Part shown: positions 8,594 through 15,124 of the stretch, one piece after another | How the letters are laid out: every line of letters begins with the position of its first letter | How positions within the stretch are numbered: position 1 is the stretch's first letter | Made by a program: the position numbers and the translations under genes | The notes under the pieces: model-generated | Database searches by the model: none | Told to the model about the DNA's origin: nothing | What the model saw: only the letters and a program-made list of their open reading frames with translations | From: an uncultured Bacillota bacterium | GTDB lineage: Bacteria > Bacillota > Dehalobacteriia > UBA7702 | Length of the DNA: 25,821 nucleotides | Assembly (NCBI GenBank): GCA_902766525.1 | Contig: CACXDX010000083.1 | Coordinates: forward strand, 1 to 25,821 | Direction: 5' to 3'

Positions 8594-8611
8594 TCTTTTT
8601 TTAAAAAAAGA
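8594..8611. repeat. 18-bp perfect AT palindrome between the divergent promoters
   Basis: TCTTTTTTTAAAAAAAGA is fully self-complementary. It sits 14 bp upstream of the -35 element of the cbiP promoter and about 85 bp upstream of the cbiM promoter. It could act as an UP-element-like A-tract, a bend or a protein site. No function is shown. The rest of 8612-8690 holds nothing I recognise. Confidence 0.5.
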
Positions 8612-8695
8612 GGAGGTCAAAGCAGGCGGTTAAATATTATGGAAAAATTTTGTCGACATGGGCAAACAATTAAACACCCAAAACGCTTCGATTCA

Positions 8696-8725
8696 TTGAC
8701 AAATCACGTCAATATGTGTTAATAT
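8696..8725 (+). promoter_or_regulatory. Promoter for the cbiM operon
   Basis: A perfect -35 TTGACA lies at 8696-8701, and TAATAT at 8720-8725 gives a 4/6 -10 match with an 18-nt spacer. The start would fall near 8732, just before the riboswitch P1 strand at 8737. The -35 is convincing and the -10 is approximate. Confidence 0.7.
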
Positions 8726-8736
8726 CTAAAAAAATA

Positions 8737-8860
8737 CGTTTCCGGTTTCTGTCCGTTTTATTGACGGATGGAATAATAAGGAAGTCGGGTGAAATTCCCG
8801 CGCGGTCGCGCCACTGTAAGGAGAAGGCTCTTCTCTAAAGTCAGGAACTTGCCGGATACG
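8737..8860 (+). promoter_or_regulatory. Compact cobalamin riboswitch aptamer controlling the cbiMNQO-cbiK-cobD operon
   Basis: P1 can be drawn between CGTTTCCGG (8737-8745) and CCGGATACG (8852-8860), with 8 of 9 pairs. The core contains AAGGAAGTCGGGTGAAATTCC, CGCGGTCGCGCCACTGTAA, a small hairpin GAGAAG/CTTCTC (8821-8836) and the B12 box AAGTCAGGAACTTGCC (8838-8853). It lacks the long peripheral arm seen in the divergent copy upstream of cbiP, so it belongs to a shorter cobalamin riboswitch architecture. It is followed by a terminator and then cbiM, fitting feedback control of cobalt import. Confidence 0.88.
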
Positions 8861-8921
8861 GAACCATCAAGATTGTTACGAGCGATGACAATGTGGTTGA
8901 ACAGATCCCGGGTATACGGTT

Positions 8922-8957
8922 CTCCTGTTGTCTCTTCGTGGCAACAGGAGTATTTTT
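8922..8957 (+). terminator. Riboswitch terminator ahead of cbiM
   Basis: CTCCTGTTG (8922-8930) and CAACAGGAG (8942-8950) form a perfect 9-bp stem followed by TATTTTTT. It lies between the aptamer and the cbiM ribosome binding site, so it is the expected expression platform. Upstream GAACC (8861-8865) is complementary to GGTTC (8918-8922) and could take part in an alternative pairing. Confidence 0.85.
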
Positions 8958-8991
8958 TATATTATCCTTAATGGAGGTACCAAATCAACTC

Positions 8992-9744
8992 ATGAACACA
9001 AAAGAACAACGAATCGTAGCGATTTCCGCGGCGTTTGCTGTTGCCTACGGGATCATCCCCGGCGTAAGCGCGATGCACATCATGGAAGGCTACCTGCCGG
9101 TTTCTTTTTGTATCGCATGGGGTGTCCTCTGCGTTCCCTTCCTGATTGCGGGTTTCTTTTCGATCAAGAAAAAGCTTCAGGAAAACAGACGCAGTCTCAT
9201 CCTTTTAGCGATGGCCGGCGCGTTTGTCTTCGTGCTTTCCTCACTGAAGATCCCTTCGGTGACCGGGAGCTGCTCGCACATGACGGGTACCGGTTTGGGT
9301 GCGATCCTCTTCGGACCTTCCGCCGTCAGCATTCTCGGCCTCATTGTCCTGATTTTCCAGGCCATTCTTTTGGCCCATGGCGGTCTCACCACACTGGGGG
9401 CGAATACGTTTTCCATGGCCATCGCCGGGCCGCTGCTGACCTTTGCTATTTTCAAGCTCTGTGAAAAAGCAAAGGTAAACCGCAAAGTCTCCGTTTTCCT
9501 CGCTGCATCCTTAGGTGACCTTCTCACCTACTGTGTCACCGCTTTCCAGTTGGCATTGGCTTATCCTTCGGAAGCCGGCGGTGTTGCCGCTTCCTTCGGG
9601 AAATTCCTCGGCGTTTTCGCTCCGACCCAGCTTCCCCTGGCCATCATTGAAGGTATCCTCACGGTTATCATCATCATTGGCCTGGAATCCTTCGCCAGAC
9701 CGGAATTGAAAACCATCGGTTATTTGAAGGAGGGTGAAGCATGA
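8992..9744 (+). CDS. cbiM: Cobalt ECF transporter substrate-binding component CbiM
   Basis: CbiM is the membrane S-component that binds Co2+ for the CbiMNQO importer. The 250-aa protein has a predicted signal segment (residues 1-27, ending GVSA) directly before MHIMEGYLP. In the family, cleavage there exposes Met-His, and the histidine (His29 here) helps chelate the metal. Further motifs are PSVTGSCSHMTGTGLGAILFGP and LLAHGGLTTLGANTFSMAIAGP, among about six hydrophobic spans. The ATG at 8992 is chosen because GGAGGT lies 13 bases upstream. Earlier in-frame ATGs fall in the riboswitch terminator. The stop overlaps cbiN by 4 nt. The NiCo relative NikM is possible by sequence, but the cobalamin context argues for cobalt. 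Confidence 0.94.
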   Translation: MNTKEQRIVAISAAFAVAYGIIPGVSAMHIMEGYLPVSFCIAWGVLCVPFLIAGFFSIKKKLQENRRSLILLAMAGAFVFVLSSLKIPSVTGSCSHMTGTGLGAILFGPSAVSILGLIVLIFQAILLAHGGLTTLGANTFSMAIAGPLLTFAIFKLCEKAKVNRKVSVFLAASLGDLLTYCVTAFQLALAYPSEAGGVAASFGKFLGVFAPTQLPLAIIEGILTVIIIIGLESFARPELKTIGYLKEGEA

Positions 9745-10064
9745 GCAACCAAAAAAGCAATAAAACTCTCGTCATCGTTCTCCTCATCATCGTCTGTCTG
9801 ATGGCAGTCGTTCCCCTTTTAGCGCTGAAAGGCGCGGAATTCGGCGGCAGCGATGACGCCGGCAGCGTTATGATCGAAGAGATCCACGGTGAATACGAAC
9901 CTTGGTTTGAACCTGTTTTTGAAACCCTCATCGGAGGCGAATTACCCGGTGAAATCGAATCGCTGATCTTCTGTCTGCAAACAGGTATCGGCGTCGGTAT
10001 CCTCGCTTTCTTCATGGGCCGTTTCTATGAACGCAAAAAAGGTCAATCAAACAAAATCGAATAA
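9741..10064 (+). CDS. cbiN: Cobalt transport protein CbiN
   Basis: CbiN is the small accessory membrane subunit needed with CbiM for cobalt uptake. The 107-aa protein has a transmembrane helix at about residues 9-29 (LVIVLLIIVCLMAVVPLLAL). An extracytoplasmic acidic stretch follows with EFGGSDDAGSVMIEEIHGEYEPWF and then ESLIFCLQTGIGVGILAFFMGRFYERKK, which holds the second helix (about 80-97). Length and layout are typical. It overlaps the cbiM stop by 4 nt. Confidence 0.93.
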   Translation: MSNQKSNKTLVIVLLIIVCLMAVVPLLALKGAEFGGSDDAGSVMIEEIHGEYEPWFEPVFETLIGGELPGEIESLIFCLQTGIGVGILAFFMGRFYERKKGQSNKIE

Positions 10065-10083
10065 CTTTTCTTGAAACCGAACA

Positions 10084-10119
10084 GAGAACTTCCCTTTGAA
10101 GACCCAAAGGGAAGTTCTC
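10084..10119. repeat. 14-bp perfect hairpin between cbiN and cbiQ
   Basis: GAGAACTTCCCTTT (10084-10097) and AAAGGGAAGTTCTC (10106-10119) form a perfect stem with an 8-nt loop, 20 nt after the cbiN stop codon. No T-run follows on either strand. It may slow or partly stop transcription, or protect and process the mRNA, rather than act as a standard terminator. It divides the otherwise overlapping transporter genes. Confidence 0.7.
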
Positions 10120-10148
10120 GTATGCTATCATAAAATGGAAAGATTACC

Positions 10149-10922
10149 ATGATTATTGTCGACAAACTTTGCTATTCATCCAAACTGCGCTATATGAACG
10201 CCGAGGAAAAATTCGCTTTTTCCATCATCACGCTGCTGATCTGTGTGATCAGCCGCTCTCTGATCTGCGCTCTTTTTCTGCTGTTGGCCATGGGGATTCT
10301 TACCGTCAAAATCGCGGGAACACCGCTTCGCTATTATCGCAAGCTGATGCTGATACCGCTCACCTTTTTGATTTTGAGCACCATTGCCATCGTCATCAAC
10401 TTCTCGCATACCCCTTTAGACGCCTTTGCCATTCCCGTCGGATCCATTTACATCACCGGCAGCTGGCAGGGGATACTCAAGGCAACTCAATTGATCGCCA
10501 CGGCAATGGCCGCCGTCAGCTGTCTTTACTTCCTCTCCCTCACCACACCGATGACGGATATTCTGGAAGTTCTGCGCAAATGTCATTGCCCGCTGATCTT
10601 CCTTGAACTGATGTTGCTGATTTATCGGTTTCTTTTCGTCCTTTTGGACATCGCCGACGCGATTAACATTTCGCAGCATTCCCGTCTCGGCAACAAGGAT
10701 CTGAAAACAGCATATCACTCTTTTTCCAATATGGTATCCGTACTCTTTGTACGCTCCATCAAAAAATCCAACGCTCTTTTTGACGCCATGGAATCCCGCT
10801 GCTACGACGGCACGATCCGCGTTTTGAGCCAAAACTACCCGCCCCGAAAAAAAGAGATCATCCTCATGGTTCTCTTTGATCTTTTTCTCATCATCTTGAT
10901 CATAGGAGGAAAACTGATATGA
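10149..10922 (+). CDS. cbiQ: ECF transporter transmembrane (T) component CbiQ
   Basis: CbiQ couples ATP hydrolysis by CbiO to the movement of CbiM. The 257-aa protein has hydrophobic spans at about residues 23-55, 65-85, 105-130 and the C-terminus. The cytoplasmic coupling helices include ILEVLRKCHCPLIFLELMLLIYRFLF, ISQHSRLGNKDL and LFDAMESRCYDGTIRVL. These carry the two short Ala/Arg-type motifs of T-components, seen here as AMESRCYDG. The start is preceded by a weak GGAAAG site after an 84-nt gap holding a hairpin. Its stop overlaps cbiO by 4 nt. Confidence 0.92.
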   Translation: MIIVDKLCYSSKLRYMNAEEKFAFSIITLLICVISRSLICALFLLLAMGILTVKIAGTPLRYYRKLMLIPLTFLILSTIAIVINFSHTPLDAFAIPVGSIYITGSWQGILKATQLIATAMAAVSCLYFLSLTTPMTDILEVLRKCHCPLIFLELMLLIYRFLFVLLDIADAINISQHSRLGNKDLKTAYHSFSNMVSVLFVRSIKKSNALFDAMESRCYDGTIRVLSQNYPPRKKEIILMVLFDLFLIILIIGGKLI

Positions 10923-11758
10923 GCATCATTCGTGCCGAAAATCTGCACTTCACCTATGACGACGGAACTCAGGCCCTGCGCGGCATCAATTTGTCGATCG
11001 AAGCGGGACAGAAAATCGCACTCCTCGGCGCCAACGGCTCCGGGAAATCCACGTTCTTTCTTTGCCTTAACGGGATCAACCGACCCAAGGAAGGGACGCT
11101 TTATCTTCACGAAAAACCCTACGACTATTCCAAACAAGGTCTTTTGGAGCTTCGCTCCAAAGTCGGCATCGTTTTTCAGGATCCCGACAATCAGCTCTTT
11201 TCCGCCAGTGTTTTCCAGGAAATCTCCTTCGGCGCCTTAAACATCGGCATTCCCGAAGATGAAGCAAAAGAACGGGTGGAAGCTGCGATCGAGGAACTCG
11301 AAATCACCCCCTTCCGTGAAAAACCGACCCACTTTTTAAGCGGTGGTCAGAAAAAACAGGTTTCCGTCGCCGATATTTTGGTTATGAATCCGGAGGTCAT
11401 CGTCTTCGACGAACCCGCCGCCGCTCTCGACCCCAAACATACTCAAATTTTAAACCATTTGGTAGAAAAACTCTCGGCCAAAGGCATTACCGTTATCATC
11501 TCTACCCACGACGTCGATCACGCTTTTGCCTGGGCCGATGAGGTCATCCTCTTCCAAAAAGGCCTCGTTTTGCGTCACGGCAAACCGGAAGAAGTCTTTT
11601 CCCATGAAGAAGACCTTCACAAAACCAATTTGACCAAACCCGCGGCATTACGCCTCTTTGACAATCTCGTCGAAGCCGGTGTCCTCAGTGCCGATGAACC
11701 GATACCCAGGAATCTGGATATGTTGGAAAAGTATATCCGCGAAAGGAGAATTGACTGA
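10919..11758 (+). CDS. cbiO: Cobalt ECF transporter ATPase CbiO
   Basis: This ABC ATPase powers the CbiMNQO importer. The 279-aa sequence has Walker A GANGSGKST (residues 37-45), a Q-loop at Gln87 in VFQDPDNQLF, the signature LSGGQKKQ (140-147), Walker B VIVFDEP (160-166) and the H-loop His197. The VFQDPDNQLFSASV block is typical of ECF-type ATPases. AGGAGG lies 9 bases before the ATG, which overlaps cbiQ. Only one nucleotide separates its stop codon from the ATG of cbiK. A single ATPase gene suggests a homodimer. Confidence 0.95.
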   Translation: MSIIRAENLHFTYDDGTQALRGINLSIEAGQKIALLGANGSGKSTFFLCLNGINRPKEGTLYLHEKPYDYSKQGLLELRSKVGIVFQDPDNQLFSASVFQEISFGALNIGIPEDEAKERVEAAIEELEITPFREKPTHFLSGGQKKQVSVADILVMNPEVIVFDEPAAALDPKHTQILNHLVEKLSAKGITVIISTHDVDHAFAWADEVILFQKGLVLRHGKPEEVFSHEEDLHKTNLTKPAALRLFDNLVEAGVLSADEPIPRNLDMLEKYIRERRID

Positions 11759-11759
11759 A

Positions 11760-12551
11760 ATGGAGAAAAAAGGGCTGCTCGTCGTCAGTTTCGGCACCAG
11801 CTTTGACGCGACCCGCGAGAAAACCATCGACAGGATCGAAGCGGATTTGAGCGAGGTTTTTTCCGACCGTCGTTTTTACCGGGGCTGGACCAGTAAAAAA
11901 AAAAAAAAAAAAAAAAAAAAACGCGACGGCATCACCATCGATACCGTCAGCGAAGCTCTGGAACGCATGGCGAAAGACGGGATCAAAGACGTTCTCGTGC
12001 AGCCCACTCACATCCTTGACGGCGTTGAAAACGATCTGATGAAGCAGGATATTGCGGCACAAAAGGAGCATTTTGAAATCATCCGCATCGGCGAACCGCT
12101 GCTGAAAGATACAGATGATTATTTCGCCGTGGTAAAAGCAATCATGGCAGAAATGAAGCCTCTCAATCATCGGGAAGCTCTCGTCTTCATGGGCCACGGC
12201 AGTGATCACAGCGCCAACATCGCCTATCCTGCTTTGGATTATATTTTTAAAGACCTCGGCCATAAAAAAACCTTTATCGGCACGGTCGAAGGATATCCCG
12301 CTTTGGAAAGCGTTCTCCGCGAACTCAAAGCGTTTCGTCCCGAAATCGAAAAAGTGCGCCTCGCTCCGCTGATGATCGTCGCCGGCGACCACGCCACCAA
12401 CGACATGGCCGGAGATTCGGACGATTCCTGGAAAAATCAAATACAATCGTCCGGTTTTGACGTTGCCTGCGACTTGAAAGGGCTCGGAGAATATGATACA
12501 ATACGGGCAATCTTTATTGCTCACGCAAAGGCCGCAAAACCACTGAATTGA
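11760..12551 (+). CDS. cbiK: Sirohydrochlorin cobaltochelatase CbiK, with an internal nine-lysine tract
   Basis: CbiK inserts Co2+ into sirohydrochlorin or factor II, the entry step of the anaerobic branch. The 263-aa protein starts MEKKGLLVVSFGTSF. It has the metal and catalytic candidates Glu90 (HILDGVEND), His146 (FMGHGSDH) and His211 (VAGDHATNDMAGD), matching the Glu/His/His set of known CbiK. The C-terminal LGEYDTIRAIFIAHA block is also typical. Residues 46-54 are nine consecutive lysines from 27 A (11895-11921), set between WTS and RDGITIDT. The family has a conserved, largely aliphatic helix segment there. The frame is intact, but this region is abnormal and function is uncertain. The ATG is one base after the cbiO stop, with AAAGGAG upstream. 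Confidence 0.9.
   Translation: MEKKGLLVVSFGTSFDATREKTIDRIEADLSEVFSDRRFYRGWTSKKKKKKKKKRDGITIDTVSEALERMAKDGIKDVLVQPTHILDGVENDLMKQDIAAQKEHFEIIRIGEPLLKDTDDYFAVVKAIMAEMKPLNHREALVFMGHGSDHSANIAYPALDYIFKDLGHKKTFIGTVEGYPALESVLRELKAFRPEIEKVRLAPLMIVAGDHATNDMAGDSDDSWKNQIQSSGFDVACDLKGLGEYDTIRAIFIAHAKAAKPLN
11895..11921 (+). repeat. Uninterrupted 27-base poly(A) tract inside cbiK
   Basis: The tract begins exactly at the first base of codon 46 and ends at the last base of codon 54, so it reads as nine AAA lysine codons. No other homopolymer of comparable length occurs in the window. Flanking sequence matches CbiK on both sides. It may be a real slippage-prone tract or a base-calling or assembly replacement. 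Confidence 0.98.
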
Positions 12552-12561
12552 GGAAATCTTC

Positions 12562-13620
12562 ATGAAAAAAACCACCTTGACCCATGGCGGAGATTGGGCC
12601 GGATTTGAAGCGGAATACGGAAAAAGCCCACTGGATCTGTCCGCCAATGTCAGCCCCTTCGGACTTCCCCAAGGCGTTAAAGATGCGATCATCCAATCGC
12701 TGGATCACGCCGACCGCTATCCGGATCCGCTCTGCAGAGCTTTAAGAAAAGCGATCTCCGAGGCGAAAAACGTTCCCGAAGAAATGATTCTTTGCGGCAA
12801 CGGCGCCGCGGATCTCATCTTCCGGCTGGCACTGGCGCTGCGCCCCCAAAAGGCATTGATTACCGCGCCCACTTTCGCGGAATATAAAACGGCATTGCTG
12901 ACCGTTGACTGCGACGTCCGTTCTTTTTGTCTGAAAGAAGAAGAGGATTTTCGTCTCAGCGAAGATATTCTCGGGCAGATCGACGCAGATACCGATGTCG
13001 TATTCCTCTGCGAACCCAACAACCCTACCGGCATCGCCGACAAAAAAGAATTACTGCTTAAAGTTCTGAAAAAGGTCGAAGACGTTGACGCTCTGCTTGT
13101 GGTCGATGAATGTTTTCATGAATTTCTCACGGATCCCGACACGGATTCTCTCATCGACACCGTGGAAGAGCACCCTCATCTCCTGATATTAAAAGCGTTC
13201 ACCAAGGTATACGCCATGGCCGGCGTCCGTCTCGGTTATTGTCTCTGCGGCAATAAAGAGCTGTTGCAAGCAATGACCGACTGCGGACAGCCCTGGTCGG
13301 TCTCATCAATCGCTTCGGCGGCCGGCATCGCCGCGTTGAAGGAAGAAGATTATGTGCTTAAGGTGCGCCGAAACATGAATGAAGTTCGACCCTACCTGCA
13401 AAACGCTCTCACGGAACTGGGCTTTCGGGTCATTCCCGGCGAAGCCAATTACCTGCTTTTTCACGCTTTCCCGGGGCTGGACATCAAGCTCAGGGAAAAG
13501 GCGATCCTGATCCGCTCCTGCGCCAATTATGAAGGACTGGGCGAAGGTTGGTTCCGCACCGCCGTGCGCACAAAAGAAGAAGCCGATCAACTGCTGCAAA
13601 CACTCAAAGATATACTTTAA
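12562..13620 (+). CDS. cobD: Threonine-phosphate decarboxylase CobD
   Basis: CobD is a PLP enzyme that decarboxylates L-threonine O-3-phosphate to (R)-1-amino-2-propanol O-2-phosphate, the linker used by CbiB. The 352-aa sequence starts with HGGDWAGFEAEYG and LDLSANVSPFGLPQGV, the CobD version of the HisC-like opening. It then has ILCGNGAADLIFRL, VFLCEPNNPTG, VVDECFHEF, the PLP lysine Lys215 in LKAFTKVYAMAGVRLGY, and a C-terminal IRSCANYEGLGEGWFRTAVR. GAGGAAA lies 7 bases upstream of the ATG. HisC, histidinol-phosphate aminotransferase, is the main alternative. The N-terminal signature and operon position favour CobD. It is the last gene before a strong terminator. Confidence 0.92.
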   Translation: MKKTTLTHGGDWAGFEAEYGKSPLDLSANVSPFGLPQGVKDAIIQSLDHADRYPDPLCRALRKAISEAKNVPEEMILCGNGAADLIFRLALALRPQKALITAPTFAEYKTALLTVDCDVRSFCLKEEEDFRLSEDILGQIDADTDVVFLCEPNNPTGIADKKELLLKVLKKVEDVDALLVVDECFHEFLTDPDTDSLIDTVEEHPHLLILKAFTKVYAMAGVRLGYCLCGNKELLQAMTDCGQPWSVSSIASAAGIAALKEEDYVLKVRRNMNEVRPYLQNALTELGFRVIPGEANYLLFHAFPGLDIKLREKAILIRSCANYEGLGEGWFRTAVRTKEEADQLLQTLKDIL

Positions 13621-13626
13621 AACAAA

Positions 13627-13659
13627 AGAGACAGATATCAAGATCTGTCTCTTTTTTTT
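13627..13659 (+). terminator. Rho-independent terminator of the cbiM-cobD operon
   Basis: AGAGACAGAT (13627-13636) and ATCTGTCTCT (13643-13652) form a perfect 10-bp stem with a 6-nt loop, followed by a run of T to 13659. It begins six bases after the cobD stop. Confidence 0.93.
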
Positions 13660-13681
13660 ATAAAAACGATAAAAACGAACG

Positions 13682-13719
13682 AAAAAGCATCGCCCCTGTT
13701 CACAACCGAACCAAGGGCG
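13682..13719 (-). terminator. Probable terminator of the nfnAB operon
   Basis: On the minus strand CGCCCTTG (13712-13719) pairs with CAGGGGCG (13691-13698), 8 bp including one G-U. ATGC and five T (13686-13682) follow. It begins a few bases after the nfnB stop codon. The T-run is short, so the call is moderate. Confidence 0.6.
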
Positions 13720-13723
13720 GTTT

Positions 13724-15124
13724 TTACTTTTTCTTCAAGTCATCGTCAATGGCTTTTGCCGCTCTTTTCCCCGCTCCCATCGCCAGGATCACCGTTGCGG
13801 CACCGGTGACGACGTCGCCTCCGGCATATACACCTTCAAGGCTTGTCCTGCCGCTCTCTTCATCAACAACGATACCTCCGCGGTCATTGGTTTTCAGCCC
13901 TTGCAGAGAGGACGCGATCAGAGGATTCGGAGAGTTACCGATGGCCATGATCACCGTATCAACATCGAGGACAAACTCACTGTTTTCCTTCGCGATCGGG
14001 CGCCGTCTGCCGCTTTCATCGGCTTCGGCAAGTTCCATTTCAACACAGCGGAGTCCTCTGACCCATCCCGTTTCATCTCCGAGAACGGCCACAGGATTTA
14101 TAAGCGTTTTGAAAAAAATCCCTTCCTCTTTGGCGTGACAGCGTTCTTCAAGTCGGGCGGGCATTTCTTCTTCACTGCGGCGGTAAATAATATAGGTTTG
14201 ATCTGCGCCCAAACGTTTGGCGCAGCGAGCGGCATCCATGGCAACATTGCCGCCGCCGACAACGGCGACACGTTTACCCACTTTGATCGGCGTATCCGTT
14301 TCGGGGAAGCGATAGGCTTTCATCAGATTCGTCCGGGTCAAAAATTCATTGGCGCTGTATACGCCCTTCAGGTTCTCCCCGGGGATCTTCATGAAATTGG
14401 GAAGCCCTGCACCGCTGCCGATGTATACGGCGTCAAACCCGTATACATCCAGCAATTCCTCTACACCCAGCACTTTACCGATCACCATATTGCATTCGAT
14501 TTTTACACCCTGTTTTTCCAAAAGATCGATCTCATGTCCGACCTGATCTTTGGGTAAACGAAACTCGGGAATACCGTAGGAAAGTACGCCGCCGGGCTGA
14601 TGCAGCGCTTCAAAAACAGTAACCTCATATCCGAGTTTGATCAAATCGCCTGCCACGGTCAATCCTCCGGGACCGCTGCCGATAACGGCAACTTTTTTCC
14701 CGTTCTTCACCGCCGTTTTATTATTTTCATCCCGGGGATGATCCATCACATAGTCGGCGCAAAACCGCTCCAAACGCCCAATCCCGACAGGTTCGCCTTT
14801 TTTCCCGCGAACACATTTGCCTTCACATTGATTTTCCTGGGGACAGACGCGGCCGCAGACCGCGGGCAATGAATTTGTTTCACGAATGAGATCATAGGCG
14901 TCGTAAAAATCACCCGCTTTGATCTTTTCGATGAATTCGGGGATACGGACATTGACCGGACATCCCGAAACACAGGGCTTTTTCTTGCAGTTCAGGCAGC
15001 GCTCCGCTTCCTCCCGAGCCATACTTTCGTCATAACCCAAAGCGACTTCCGCGAAACAACGGCTGCGTTCGTTCGCCTCCAGTTCCGGCATAGCAACTTT
15101 TTTTTCGGCTTTATTCACACCCAT
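13724..15124 (-). CDS. nfnB: NADH-dependent ferredoxin:NADP+ oxidoreductase large subunit NfnB
   Basis: NfnB with NfnA forms an electron-bifurcating transhydrogenase linking NADPH, NAD+ and ferredoxin. The 466-aa protein has an N-terminal [4Fe-4S] domain with cysteines 43, 46, 51 and 55 (CLNCKKKPCVSGC) and 90, 94, 100 and 104 (CGRVCPQENQCEGKC). It then has an FAD Rossmann motif VAVIGSGPGGLTVAG (about 145-159), a nucleotide motif VAVVGGGNVAMDAAR and the FAD-closing AGGDVVTGAATVILAMGAGKRAA. The ATG at 15124 shares its A with the nfnA stop (TGATG), with GGGAGG 10 bases before. The alternatives are the small subunit of glutamate synthase or sulfide dehydrogenase SudA. The paired upstream NfnA-like gene, and no gltB, favour NfnB. 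Confidence 0.9.
   Translation of the reverse strand: MGVNKAEKKVAMPELEANERSRCFAEVALGYDESMAREEAERCLNCKKKPCVSGCPVNVRIPEFIEKIKAGDFYDAYDLIRETNSLPAVCGRVCPQENQCEGKCVRGKKGEPVGIGRLERFCADYVMDHPRDENNKTAVKNGKKVAVIGSGPGGLTVAGDLIKLGYEVTVFEALHQPGGVLSYGIPEFRLPKDQVGHEIDLLEKQGVKIECNMVIGKVLGVEELLDVYGFDAVYIGSGAGLPNFMKIPGENLKGVYSANEFLTRTNLMKAYRFPETDTPIKVGKRVAVVGGGNVAMDAARCAKRLGADQTYIIYRRSEEEMPARLEERCHAKEEGIFFKTLINPVAVLGDETGWVRGLRCVEMELAEADESGRRRPIAKENSEFVLDVDTVIMAIGNSPNPLIASSLQGLKTNDRGGIVVDEESGRTSLEGVYAGGDVVTGAATVILAMGAGKRAAKAIDDDLKKK

Noticed and set aside
8432..8722. Plus-strand ORF of 96 aa in the intergenic hub
   Set aside because: It is antisense to the cbiP riboswitch, crosses both promoters, has no ribosome binding site and resembles no family.
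8893..8991. Earlier in-frame ATG for cbiM
   Set aside because: The codons run through the riboswitch expression platform; the signal peptide and GGAGGT support 8992.
11685..12692. Long minus-strand ORF (335 aa) over cbiK
   Set aside because: It is antisense to a clear CbiK gene, and its poly-phenylalanine run is just the complement of the A-tract.
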